From: Singulisphaera sp. GP187 | GTDB lineage: Bacteria; Planctomycetota; Phycisphaerae; Phycisphaerales; SM1A02 | Reading direction: 5' to 3' | Assembly (NCBI GenBank): GCA_945868805.1 | Contig: CAMBMO010000007.1 | Coordinates: 1 to 64,000, forward strand | DNA length: 64,000 nucleotides | In this document: positions 16,103-24,741 of the stretch, piece by piece | How the letters are laid out: every line of letters starts with the position of its first letter | How positions within the stretch are numbered: the stretch's first letter is position 1 | Program-made: the position numbers and the translations under genes | Notes under the pieces: generated by a model | The model's database searches: none | Told to the model about the DNA's origin: nothing | What the model saw: the letters and a program-made list of their open reading frames with translations, nothing else

Positions 16103-17410
16103 ATGGAGCCTCGCCGATTAAGCACTCGAACGCGAATCGTCCGCGCGGTCATTTCGACATCAATGCTGCTGGGCGCGGTTGCGATCTTCGTCGCACTTGC
16201 GCTGACGCGCCCTCTGCCGGGGGTGAGCGATGGGGCAGCGAAAGCCCAGAAGGTCGCTGTCTTTCGACCGGTACTCGTCGATCTTCCAAGGCAGTGGATC
16301 GGGTACGGCACCGTGCGTGCGCTTGAATCCGCAGATGTTCCTGCGCGTGTTGGAGCGACGGTGGTCGAGATCGCTCGTGATGCCAAGGCGGGAACGGTCA
16401 TAGCGAAGAATCAATTCCTCGTACAACTCGATGATCAGGATTTTCGACGCGCACTCGATAGCGCGAATCAGCAGATTGCGGCGATCGACGCACAGCTCAT
16501 GACGCTCGTGGTCGAAGAGGACGGACTCGCCAAGCGACTCGCGCTCGCGGTCGAGGACACGGCGATCGTTCGTGAAGACGAAAAACGTACGCGCAATGCG
16601 CTCGAAGCAGGAGCGGCAAGCCAGCGCGAGGTCGATCGCGCACGCCAGCTTTCGATCGTCGCAGACCGTTTAGAACTTGTCTTGCAGGAAGCACTCAATC
16701 AAATGGTGCCAAAGCGTGCCGCGTTGCAAGCGCAAGGCGAAATCCAAAGGTCGCTCCAAAACAACGCGCAAGCGAGCGTCGATCGGTGCAGGATTGTCAG
16801 CCCCATCGACGGAGTCCTTCAAAGGGTCGATCTCGAAGTCGGCGAGAGCGTCGCGCCGGGGCAGGTCGTTGCACGTGTCGTCGATCCACTTCAGGTGGAG
16901 ATTCCCATTCACCTGCCATCGTCGGCACGAGGTTCGATTCGAGTGGGTGACCAAGTGGAGTACGAGATCGTCGGACAAGTGCCTCGACGAGGCACATCGG
17001 CCATCGCGCGGATCGAACCAGAGGACGATCCGATCGAGCGTACGACGACGGTCTATGTCGAACTATCGCAATCTGCCGAGGACATATCGCGACTCGCCCC
17101 CGGCGAGTTTGTGGAGGCGATCGTGCAGTCGCGAGACGCCACGAAGCGCACCGCCGTTCCGCGGAGATCGGCTCGCGCCGAGCGGGTGATGGAACTTCTG
17201 GACGGGAGATTGCTTCCACGCAGCATCTCGGTTTCGCACTCGTTTCACGGGCTTGTCGCAGGGTCGGGAGTCGATGATGTCGAGTGGCTGATCTTGAGAG
17301 ATCCACTCGCCGAAGGAATGACGATCGCCCTGGACGGCGGTCGCTCGGCCGAATCGGGGACGATTGTCGAGGCGGTTGAAACACCTGTGGCGAAGACCGT
17401 GCAACCATGA
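16103..17410 (+). CDS. RND efflux membrane fusion protein (HlyD/AcrA type)
   Basis: The 435-residue protein has one N-terminal membrane segment (about 12-35), then a barrel-sandwich start (GYGTVRALESADVPARVGATVVEI), a long coiled coil with alternating Gln/Ala/Glu (about 115-225) and the returning lipoyl half (VSPIDGVLQRVDLEVGESVAPGQVVARV). This is the periplasmic adaptor linking an RND pump to an outer membrane channel. ATG at 16103 gives the expected short cytoplasmic start; an in-frame extension upstream only mirrors gatC. The stop overlaps the pump start (ATGA). No TolC gene follows. Confidence 0.9.
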   Translation: MEPRRLSTRTRIVRAVISTSMLLGAVAIFVALALTRPLPGVSDGAAKAQKVAVFRPVLVDLPRQWIGYGTVRALESADVPARVGATVVEIARDAKAGTVIAKNQFLVQLDDQDFRRALDSANQQIAAIDAQLMTLVVEEDGLAKRLALAVEDTAIVREDEKRTRNALEAGAASQREVDRARQLSIVADRLELVLQEALNQMVPKRAALQAQGEIQRSLQNNAQASVDRCRIVSPIDGVLQRVDLEVGESVAPGQVVARVVDPLQVEIPIHLPSSARGSIRVGDQVEYEIVGQVPRRGTSAIARIEPEDDPIERTTTVYVELSQSAEDISRLAPGEFVEAIVQSRDATKRTAVPRRSARAERVMELLDGRLLPRSISVSHSFHGLVAGSGVDDVEWLILRDPLAEGMTIALDGGRSAESGTIVEAVETPVAKTVQP

Positions 17411-20400
17411 TCGGTCTCGTTCGGTTCTTCATTCGCACGAAGGTGCCTGGGAAACTCCTGACGATTGCGATCATTGTCGCGGGCATCATCTCTGCGCTGA
17501 CAATTCGGCGCGAGTTCTTTCCCGACATCGAGACCGATGCAGTGCGAATCGTGCTGATGTATCCCGGAGCCACGCCACAGGAGATCGAAGACTCGCTCGC
17601 GCGACGAGTCGAGGATGTTGCGATCGAAATCGACGGCGTCGACCGGATCGAAACTACGATTTCAGAAGGTGGTGGCGGCATCATCGTGAAGTTCGACGAC
17701 GGGTCGGACATGCGCAAGAAGATCGATGACCTTCGCGACCGAGTTGAAGCACTCACGGATCTTCCTGCGGAGTCCGAGCGCATTCATGTCGTCGAACTTG
17801 AAGCGACGATTCCGGTCATTCAAGTCACAGTGTCGGGTGATGGGAACAGTCAGATCTTGAAGGATGCCATTCGACAAGTGGCGGACGATCTGCGGACATT
17901 CTCTGGCATGGGGCAGGTCGTCATCAGCGGAACGCGCGACGAGGAGCTTCGCATTGAAGTAAATCACGGCGATCTGCTTCGGCACGGAATTCCAATCACG
18001 CGCGTCGCCGACGCTGTTTCTGCCTGGATGCGGGATATTCCAGGAGGAACTGTTCGAAGTGTCGACGGCGAGACGAAAGTTCGCACACTCGGCGTGGATC
18101 ATCGGGCGGATCAGATCCGCTCAATTGTCATCAAAGCATTTCCCGATGGAGGACTGATCCGAGTCGGCGACATCGCAGTGGTCGAGGAGGGATTCGTCGA
18201 CGATCTGGTCGTGCGCACCTTCAACGGCCGTCCAGCGGCGAATTGCACCGTCTTTCGCATGACTGGCCAGGACGCAATCGATATCGCGATGTTCACTCGT
18301 GGATATGTCGCAGCGCGACGGGGCGAGCCACTCGAGCCATCGACGCTCGAGCGGTTTGTCGGTGGTGCGCGAGTTGAAGGGTGGACGCTCGGCAATTCGC
18401 GTGGGCCGATGGCGGTGGCGATTCAGAAACACAATGACTTGGCGATGCTCATCGAGGGTCGGCTTGACTTGCTCATCAGCAACGCGATCCAAGGTGGGTT
18501 GCTGGTCTTTGTGGCCCTTCTGCTGGGTGTGCACTGGCGAGCCGCGTGTTTTGTGACGCTCGGAATCGTCGTCGCGGTCTTCGGCACGATCTGGGCGATG
18601 GATGCATCTGGGATCTCGCTCAACATGCTGACGATGTTTGCACTGCTGTTGTCGATCGGCATCCAAGCGGACGACGCAATCGTTTTCTCTGAGAGTGTCG
18701 AGTGCGAGACAGCCGATCCGAGCGTCGGCGTAGAGGACGGCGTCGTGCGTGGTGTCCAGAAAATCGTCTGGCCGGTCGTGGCGAGCGCCGCGACGACGAT
18801 CGTTGCGTTTCTTCCGTTAGGGCTTGTGAAGGGAAGTGTTGGTGATCTGCTGGGAAATCTTCCAATCGTCGTAACGCTCGCGCTGACGATCAGTCTGTTT
18901 GAGGCAACCTTGCTGATGCCAGGGCATATGGCTGGCGCAATCACGAGAGAACGGACGGGTCGTCGCGGAATCATCGATCGATTGATGGGGCCCGTCGATC
19001 GTTGGCGCGAACGTCTCTTGTGGCCAACCATCGAACGCTGTTACCGCCGAGCGGTGCTCTGGTGTGTCGATCGACGCTACATGACAGTCGCTGCGGGTTT
19101 TTCTGCATTCATTCTCTCGGTCGGGATGATCGTGGGCGGGCGACTTCCATTCACCTTCCTTCCTTCGGATGACAGCGAGACATTTGTTGTCGACATCCGC
19201 CTGCCGCTCGGGTCGAGTCTTGACGCGACGAGGGCACTCGGCGCCAAGGTCGAAGAAGTCGCACGTGGACAGGCGGAGACCCAGGCAGTCACTTCGCTCT
19301 ACGGCGTGAGTGTGAATCTCGACACCGCCCTGGCGGATCGATCCTCGAGCAACCTCGCGCAGATATTTGTGGAACTCGCGCCTGTCGAGACCCGTGACCG
19401 CAGGTCGAGCGAGGTCATCGATTCGATCGTCAAGGTCGCGCAGTTGCTCGACGGAGCAGAGTCGATCCGCGTTCGCGAATTTACGGGAGGTCCAACGGGA
19501 TCCGACATCACGTACGAACTTTCTGGGTCAGATCTCGTGCAGTTGCGCGCGGCGGCGGAGTCAATCAAGACGATGTTGGCGGGAGTGCAAGGAGTCATGA
19601 ATGTCTCGGACGATGATTTTGATGCGGCGCCCGAAGTGCAGGTCGTCGTGCATCCGGCCGCAGCCGCACTGGGATTTACGCCAACAGATGTCGCACGGCA
19701 AGTGCGTGGTGCGCTCTTCGGTTTGGACGCGCACGTCTTTAGCGCGAACCGAGAGGAAGTGGATGTTCGAGTGAGGCTCGACGACAAGTCACGCGCAAAC
19801 TCGGATGTTGCGGATCGGATGTGGGTCGTCTCGCCCACGGGTGCGACGGTTCCGCTCGGCGAAATTGCCCAGATTCATGAACGCGCCTCCTCGAGCATGA
19901 TTCGCAGACTCGATCGCGAGCGAACCATTACCGTCACGGCTGATACAGAGGAGTCAACCCGTCCGGAATCCGTCGTCGAAAAGGTCACTCCGGCGGTCGA
20001 GGAGCTGATGCAAGCCAATCCGGACGTGCACATCCGAGTCGGCGGTCGACAGCAGGATTTGAACGACGCGTTCGCAACGCTACCGCTGGCGATGGTTGCG
20101 GCACTGCTGATGATCTACGGGATTCTGGCGTGGCTCTTCGACAGTATGACACAGCCACTCGCGGTGATGGTGTCGATCCCATTCGGGGTCATCGGGATGG
20201 TCGTCGGGCACATGATCATGGGTTACGACCTGACATTCCTGAGCCTGATCGGATTGATCGCACTCGCAGGAGTCGTTGTGAACAACGCGCTTGTGTTGGT
20301 GGAATTTATCAACATGGAAGTCGATGCGGGTAGACCGTTGCGCGAGGCGCTCGCGATCGCTGGGCAGAAGCGAATTCGCGCGATATTGCTGACGAGCATT

Positions 20401-20610
20401 ACGGGAGTCTTGGGATTGGCGCCACTCGTGCTCGCACAATCGTTCCAAGCGAGGTTTCTCGTGCCGATGGCATTGACGTTGAGCGCGGGACTCGTCAGTG
20501 CGACGGTACTCACGCTGATTCTGTTGCCCTCGTTCATTCACATTATTGAGGACACGAAGCGAATGGTTGGGCGTGTGTGGAATGGACCACCCGATATTGG
20601 AGCGGTGTGA
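17407..20610 (+). CDS. RND-family efflux transporter permease
   Basis: The 1067-residue inner-membrane protein has the two-fold repeated RND layout: TM1 at about 15-35, a large periplasmic loop, TM2-6 from about 355 to 510, then the second half with TM7 near 560 and TM8-12 at about 890-1050. The proton-relay acidic pair of TM4 is present (Asp422-Asp423 in IQADDAIVFSE). FFPDIETDAV and YPGATPQEIEDS near the N-terminus are typical of hydrophobe/amphiphile exporters. The substrate is not predictable; multidrug or lipid-like compounds are most likely. It is coupled to the adaptor by a 4-nt overlap and followed by repeat element copy B. Confidence 0.92.
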   Translation: MIGLVRFFIRTKVPGKLLTIAIIVAGIISALTIRREFFPDIETDAVRIVLMYPGATPQEIEDSLARRVEDVAIEIDGVDRIETTISEGGGGIIVKFDDGSDMRKKIDDLRDRVEALTDLPAESERIHVVELEATIPVIQVTVSGDGNSQILKDAIRQVADDLRTFSGMGQVVISGTRDEELRIEVNHGDLLRHGIPITRVADAVSAWMRDIPGGTVRSVDGETKVRTLGVDHRADQIRSIVIKAFPDGGLIRVGDIAVVEEGFVDDLVVRTFNGRPAANCTVFRMTGQDAIDIAMFTRGYVAARRGEPLEPSTLERFVGGARVEGWTLGNSRGPMAVAIQKHNDLAMLIEGRLDLLISNAIQGGLLVFVALLLGVHWRAACFVTLGIVVAVFGTIWAMDASGISLNMLTMFALLLSIGIQADDAIVFSESVECETADPSVGVEDGVVRGVQKIVWPVVASAATTIVAFLPLGLVKGSVGDLLGNLPIVVTLALTISLFEATLLMPGHMAGAITRERTGRRGIIDRLMGPVDRWRERLLWPTIERCYRRAVLWCVDRRYMTVAAGFSAFILSVGMIVGGRLPFTFLPSDDSETFVVDIRLPLGSSLDATRALGAKVEEVARGQAETQAVTSLYGVSVNLDTALADRSSSNLAQIFVELAPVETRDRRSSEVIDSIVKVAQLLDGAESIRVREFTGGPTGSDITYELSGSDLVQLRAAAESIKTMLAGVQGVMNVSDDDFDAAPEVQVVVHPAAAALGFTPTDVARQVRGALFGLDAHVFSANREEVDVRVRLDDKSRANSDVADRMWVVSPTGATVPLGEIAQIHERASSSMIRRLDRERTITVTADTEESTRPESVVEKVTPAVEELMQANPDVHIRVGGRQQDLNDAFATLPLAMVAALLMIYGILAWLFDSMTQPLAVMVSIPFGVIGMVVGHMIMGYDLTFLSLIGLIALAGVVVNNALVLVEFINMEVDAGRPLREALAIAGQKRIRAILLTSITGVLGLAPLVLAQSFQARFLVPMALTLSAGLVSATVLTLILLPSFIHIIEDTKRMVGRVWNGPPDIGAV

Positions 20611-20663
20611 TCGGGCCGGCGGATCCGTGTCGTCATGACGGAACCGACGAGAGAGCCGTGAAA

Positions 20664-20760
20664 AGTCCTCCCAGGGCTCAAACATGCTGCGCTTCGCCTA
20701 CGCGGACTCCGGCTCGGCTTGCAAACTCGCTTGGGAGGAGTGTTCGAACGGCCCACACGA
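20664..20760. repeat. Dispersed inverted-repeat-bounded element, copy B
   Basis: TCCTCCCA at 20666-20673 pairs with TGGGAGGA at 20732-20739. Just inside the left arm lies GGGCTCAAACAT, just before the right arm CAAACTCGC, and after it TTCGAACGGCCCACACG. All three blocks recur in copy A at 421-546. The interior (about 58 nt) is GC-rich with its own short complementarities. It sits between the RND pump and the ROK gene. It has no poly-T tail and no likely ORF. Confidence 0.6.
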
Positions 20761-20807
20761 TCGTCGTGTGCAGTTCCGTAGCGTGGATGAGTTAGCCTTC
20801 CACATCT

Positions 20808-21797
20808 ATGGCGAAGAAACGAAAGCGAAGTGGGTTGGTGATCGGGATGGATCTCGGCGGGACGAACATGACGGTGGGCGTGGTTGATTCAAGCCACAAG
20901 GTGCTCGCATCGGTCAAACGAAAGACGAAGGCTGCGCTTGGGTGCGATGCAGTGATCGAGCGAATCGTCGGAACCATTGAACGAGCGTGCACAATGGCGG
21001 GAGTGGAACTATCCAAGATTGACGGCGTCGGAATTGGTGCGCCGAGCGCGATCGATTTCGAAGAAGGGGTCGTCATCAATGCGGGGAATCTCGGTTGGAA
21101 GCATGTTCCACTGCGGGAAATTCTTGAGAAACGCCTCGATGTTCCGGTGGTCGTCGAGAATGATGTGAACGCGGCTGTGTGGGGTGAGGTGAAGCTCGGC
21201 GCGGCCAAGTCCGCGAGCGATGTGCTGGCGGTGTGGGTCGGCACGGGAATCGGGGGCGGTTTGGTGCTCGGTGGCGAGATCTACCGTGGCTCGTTCCACA
21301 CTGCAGGCGAAATCGGCCAGATGATTCTGAATCCGCGCGGCGGCGTCGGGCGCAGAACACTTGAGGAGCATTGCAGTCGTCTCTCGATGGTGCGCGCGAT
21401 GGAGACGATCGTCGGCTTTTACCCGCAGAGCAAGATTCGCGACGCATTCGCCGTGCGCGGCGAGGACGGCATGACCAATATGATTGGCAGTTCGGCGATT
21501 GCCGAGTGCTACGAGGGTTGCGACGAATTGGTCGTACGAGTCATCGACGATTCGGCGGAGTTGCTCGGGATCGCCATCGCCAATGCCGTAACGCTCTTGT
21601 CGGTTCGCACCATCGTGCTCGGTGGCGGCGTGGTGGACGCACTGGGCAAGCGATATGTAGAGCGCGTTCGCGAATCATTCGAGTGGCATGTTTTCCCGAG
21701 CACACTGCGCAAGTGCCATCTTGTCGTGAGTGAACTCGGTTCAGCTGCCGGCGTACTCGGTGCCGCGCTGCTGGCGCAAGAGCGGGGGAAGCGGTAG
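20808..21797 (+). CDS. ROK-family sugar kinase (glucokinase-like)
   Basis: The 329-residue protein has the ASKHA phosphate-1 loop GMDLGGTNMTVGVVD, a GIGAPSAID segment, the catalytic-region VVVENDVNAAVWGE and GTGIGGGLVLGGEIYRG. These place it in the ROK family, which mostly phosphorylates glucose or N-acetyl sugars. The ROK zinc motif CxCGxxGCxE is missing: the corresponding stretch reads NPRGGVGRRTLEEHC with a single cysteine. This is seen in some bacterial glucokinases and makes a repressor role unlikely, as does the absence of an HTH domain. Confidence 0.85.
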   Translation: MAKKRKRSGLVIGMDLGGTNMTVGVVDSSHKVLASVKRKTKAALGCDAVIERIVGTIERACTMAGVELSKIDGVGIGAPSAIDFEEGVVINAGNLGWKHVPLREILEKRLDVPVVVENDVNAAVWGEVKLGAAKSASDVLAVWVGTGIGGGLVLGGEIYRGSFHTAGEIGQMILNPRGGVGRRTLEEHCSRLSMVRAMETIVGFYPQSKIRDAFAVRGEDGMTNMIGSSAIAECYEGCDELVVRVIDDSAELLGIAIANAVTLLSVRTIVLGGGVVDALGKRYVERVRESFEWHVFPSTLRKCHLVVSELGSAAGVLGAALLAQERGKR

Positions 21798-21828
21798 CGA
21801 TTCGGGGGCTGCGCAAGTGTTGGTGTGT

Positions 21829-21901
21829 TGCGTGACCCCGTGTTACGGGCAAAGACCGCCTATTTTCGGTCGAGTTTTGCCCGTAACAAGGGGGTGATGC
21901 A
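21829..21901. terminator. Long imperfect inverted repeat between convergent genes
   Basis: The left arm (21829-21853) and right arm (21876-21901) share GTTACGGGCAAA / TTTGCCCGTAAC perfectly. Outside this, TGCGTGACCCC matches GGGGGTGATGCA with two or three mismatches. Inside, GACCG at 21854-21858 pairs with CGGTC at 21867-21871. The result is a long nested hairpin between the ends of the ROK kinase and guanine deaminase genes. A bidirectional terminator is the simplest reading, though it lacks a strong T-run. A relic of mobile-element ends is the alternative. Confidence 0.5.
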
Positions 21902-22034
21902 AGAACACAGGCAATCGACCTGCCTGAACTAACCACACTCCTAAGCGACACCGGTCGTGCACTGGACGGCGATTTTTCGATTGACAGTGCTCTTCTGATT
22001 CCGCGATGCGACGCCAATGGGTCACTCGATCAAA

Positions 22035-23471
22035 TCACCCCTTGGATGTCTTCAGCTTTCGACCGCGAACATATGTGCCGCTGACGACCGACTCGCGCGC
22101 CAACATGATCACCGCGAACAGCTGCGCATCGCGCGCCAACTTGGTCACTGGATTTTTGTACATGTGCTTCAGCGTCATTGCGTAGGTATTGCACTTCGAT
22201 GGATCCATCACCACAAAGTCAGCTTCCTTGCCAACATCGAAGTTTCCAAACCGATCCTCTTGGTCAAGCGCACGGGCGCCGGCAAGCGTGCCGGTGAACA
22301 ACAGCTCGGCAGGGTGGAGCGAAATCGATTGGTCATCACTTGGATAGGAATCCATGCCCACGGGTATCCCCTCAGAAATGTGCGCCTTGAAACAAGCATT
22401 CAATATCTGCGGAACAAAAAACTCGTCGCCCCCGCCATAGTCACTACCGATGGCAATGTTGACACCGGCAGCAACGGTGCGCCGCCACGGCATTGTTCCA
22501 GATCCAAGAAAGAGCTGAGAAACAGGACAATGCGCGATGGAACTTCCGGATTCAGCAAGCCGAGCAAGTTCTTTGTCGGTGCAGTGCGCGCAGTGGGCGA
22601 AGACACTTCGCTTGCCGAGGAAACTCTTTCCTCCGACTTGAGAGCCAGGCAGAAACTTCCCGTCATAGGTGTCGAGGTACGCGGCAACCTTGTAGACAGC
22701 TTTGGTGCTATCAATCTCGCCAGTCTTCGGCCGCGCATTTTCGTTGAGATGCGATGTGAAGTACACGCCACGATCTCGATATTCGTGATACAGATCGCCC
22801 AAGGCCGCCAATGTCTTTGGAGTGACCGAAAGACTAAATCGCGGGACGATCGCGACAAACTGCAGTGCCACTTTGCGAGCTTCAGGAGTGAGCGGGTGCC
22901 ATTTCTCAATCTCGGCTCGAACTAATCGGACCGCTTCTTCTTCAGTTGTTCTTTGCTTCGACCACTCAGGCGCGATCGTCTCAACGCCACGGCCGCACAC
23001 GATGCGTAACCCACGCTCTCTCGCTGTTTCGAATAGAAAATCCTGTGCGTGGGGAAAAGCGGATCCAAAGATCAGCCCCATCGTGGTTCCCGAGTTGATC
23101 ATGCGGTCGCACCACTCATTCGCTGCGGTACGCGCGTATTCCGGATCCGCCAGCAGTCCTTCGGAGGGAAAGACACAGTTGTTCAGCCACTCAAGAAGCT
23201 GACCGCCGCCATACGCACCGGCGCAAAACACCTGTGGGAAATGCATGTGAGTATCAACGAAGCCCGGCAATATGTAGCAACCATGATGATCAATGACTTG
23301 GGAGCCATCCAGTCCCGCGGGTCGATCAGCCCAGTTGCCGCAGTACACAATGCGACCGCTCCTATCAATGGCGAGGGCACCATTTGGAAACCACGCGAGG
23401 GCTTCTGCCGCGGCGGTGACCATTGGTGCGCCAGCGATGTGAAAGATGTGCCCCTTGTGAATCGTGATCAT
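22035..23471 (-). CDS. guaD: Guanine deaminase (amidohydrolase superfamily)
   Basis: The 478-residue enzyme would deaminate guanine to xanthine. Zinc-site motifs of the amidohydrolase fold are in order: DTHMHFPQ (about 74-81), TSHLNEN in the middle, AHCAHCTDKE and IGSDYGGG. The GFVDTHMHFPQ start is diagnostic of guanine deaminases over other members. The C-terminal LFTGTLAGARALDQEDRFGNFDVGKEADFVVMDPSKC closes the barrel. Codon choice looks less biased to C/G third positions than in neighbours, by eye only. It stands alone between the long inverted repeat and the NIF3 gene. Confidence 0.87.
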   Translation of the reverse strand: MITIHKGHIFHIAGAPMVTAAAEALAWFPNGALAIDRSGRIVYCGNWADRPAGLDGSQVIDHHGCYILPGFVDTHMHFPQVFCAGAYGGGQLLEWLNNCVFPSEGLLADPEYARTAANEWCDRMINSGTTMGLIFGSAFPHAQDFLFETARERGLRIVCGRGVETIAPEWSKQRTTEEEAVRLVRAEIEKWHPLTPEARKVALQFVAIVPRFSLSVTPKTLAALGDLYHEYRDRGVYFTSHLNENARPKTGEIDSTKAVYKVAAYLDTYDGKFLPGSQVGGKSFLGKRSVFAHCAHCTDKELARLAESGSSIAHCPVSQLFLGSGTMPWRRTVAAGVNIAIGSDYGGGDEFFVPQILNACFKAHISEGIPVGMDSYPSDDQSISLHPAELLFTGTLAGARALDQEDRFGNFDVGKEADFVVMDPSKCNTYAMTLKHMYKNPVTKLARDAQLFAVIMLARESVVSGTYVRGRKLKTSKG

Positions 23472-23524
23472 TGAGATTCTCCATTGCCCTGAGTATCAAT
23501 GCTGCCGGTGGTTGCGAGGTGGAC

Positions 23525-24661
23525 TTACAAATCCACGAGCGGATGCCGATCGCGCTTGGCGAGCGTGAACGCCATGCCGGGAACCAGTGGTGCGATCCGT
23601 TCTGCGAGTCGAGGTAAGTATCCACGCTCGCTGTTGGTGTGACCCGACAGCAAGAGTGTGCATCCTCGTCGCACTGCGGCGAGTTGTTCGTGGTGCTTCG
23701 CTTCGCCAGTGAAGAAGAGCGTGGCTCCTGCGTCGGCGGCGGATTCGAAGAGCGACATCCCGGATCCTGCGCAGATCCCGATCGTCTCGTGCTGTTTGGT
23801 TATCGTCTCCGAGGCTTCCGCACATTCAACGCGCTTGATCCCAAGATGCTTTCGAAGTCTTCGCGCGATTTCGGCGGTCGTTGCGGGTTCCGAGAGTCGA
23901 ACCAACCGGCCCTGTCCCTCGCGTGCGCTCGGTTGCGCCGCGAGGGCGTGCACTTCAATCGCGGGAGTCTCGTATGGGTGCGCCGCACGTAGTGCAGCGA
24001 GTGCCGTGGGGAGTGCCTTCGGTCCGCAGATCATTTCAATTCGCTGCTCCGCGACTCGTTCGAGCTTGCCCTTGCGACCGGCGCGCGGGCGCGATGCGGG
24101 TCCACCATAAAAAGTTCCGTCGACTTGAAACGACTGCGAGCACTGCGCGTAGTCGCCAATGCGTCCAGCTCCAGCGATCGACATCGCCCCCCGAATTCGG
24201 TCGACCACTTCAGCTGGTGCGAATGTGACGATCTTAAACGCCTCGCGCAGCGAAGCCGAGGATGCCGCATCGAGCGGTCGTCGCTCTCCGTCGCCGACGC
24301 CATCTGCGAGCCAATCATTGACTCCTCCAGCAACGGCGTCGAGTGCGGTGTGTGGCGAAAGCACTGCAATTCCAGCGCGAGCCGCACGAAACAACCCGCC
24401 CGTCGCGGCGTCCTGCTTGACGAGTTTTCGAATCGGATCGAAGAGTGGCGGGTGATAGGCGATGATCGCCTGAACACGCAGTTCGCACGCTTCCGAGACG
24501 ACTTCGTCCGTCATATCGATTGTCAACAGGACGCGTTCACAAGGTGATTGAGCGTCTCCCAACAGCAACCCGACATTGTCCCAACTCGCCGCCAATGCCG
24601 GCGGAGCGACCTGTGCAAGTGCCTTCGCAAGATCGCCGATTTGTCGTGTTCGCCTCGCCAT
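23525..24661 (-). CDS. NIF3-family dinuclear-metal protein (YqfO type)
   Basis: The 378-residue protein belongs to the Nif3/YbgI family. The N-terminal half has SWDNVGLLLGD and the metal-binding AYHPPLF. The C-terminal half has FFTGEAKHHEQLAA and LLSGHTNSERGYLP. The insert between them (about 185-255, ending in HPYETPAIEVHAL) is the PII-like domain found in the long YqfO subtype. Homologues form hexameric toroids; database names such as GTP cyclohydrolase 1 type 2 are not well supported. It starts 80 bp from the divergent phoH gene. Confidence 0.87.
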   Translation of the reverse strand: MARRTRQIGDLAKALAQVAPPALAASWDNVGLLLGDAQSPCERVLLTIDMTDEVVSEACELRVQAIIAYHPPLFDPIRKLVKQDAATGGLFRAARAGIAVLSPHTALDAVAGGVNDWLADGVGDGERRPLDAASSASLREAFKIVTFAPAEVVDRIRGAMSIAGAGRIGDYAQCSQSFQVDGTFYGGPASRPRAGRKGKLERVAEQRIEMICGPKALPTALAALRAAHPYETPAIEVHALAAQPSAREGQGRLVRLSEPATTAEIARRLRKHLGIKRVECAEASETITKQHETIGICAGSGMSLFESAADAGATLFFTGEAKHHEQLAAVRRGCTLLLSGHTNSERGYLPRLAERIAPLVPGMAFTLAKRDRHPLVDL

Positions 24662-24703
24662 CGATGTTCACGCTACCTATTCTTGCAAAATCTCGACTTT
24701 CAC

Positions 24704-24731
24704 TTCACATGGTGAAATCGAATCGTAGAAT
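24704..24731 (+). promoter_or_regulatory. Candidate promoter of the PIN-PhoH gene, near-leaderless
   Basis: TTCACA (24704-24709) and TAGAAT (24726-24731), each five of six to consensus, are 16 bp apart. Transcription would start around 24738, leaving a leader of only about four bases before ATG 24742 and no room for a Shine-Dalgarno site. Confidence 0.5.
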
Positions 24732-24741
24732 CTGTCTATCC

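Noticed and set aside
16797-17783. 328-residue minus-strand frame opposite the efflux genes
   Set aside because: Low-complexity Ser/Arg composition typical of the antisense of GC-rich genes; the plus strand is clearly coding.
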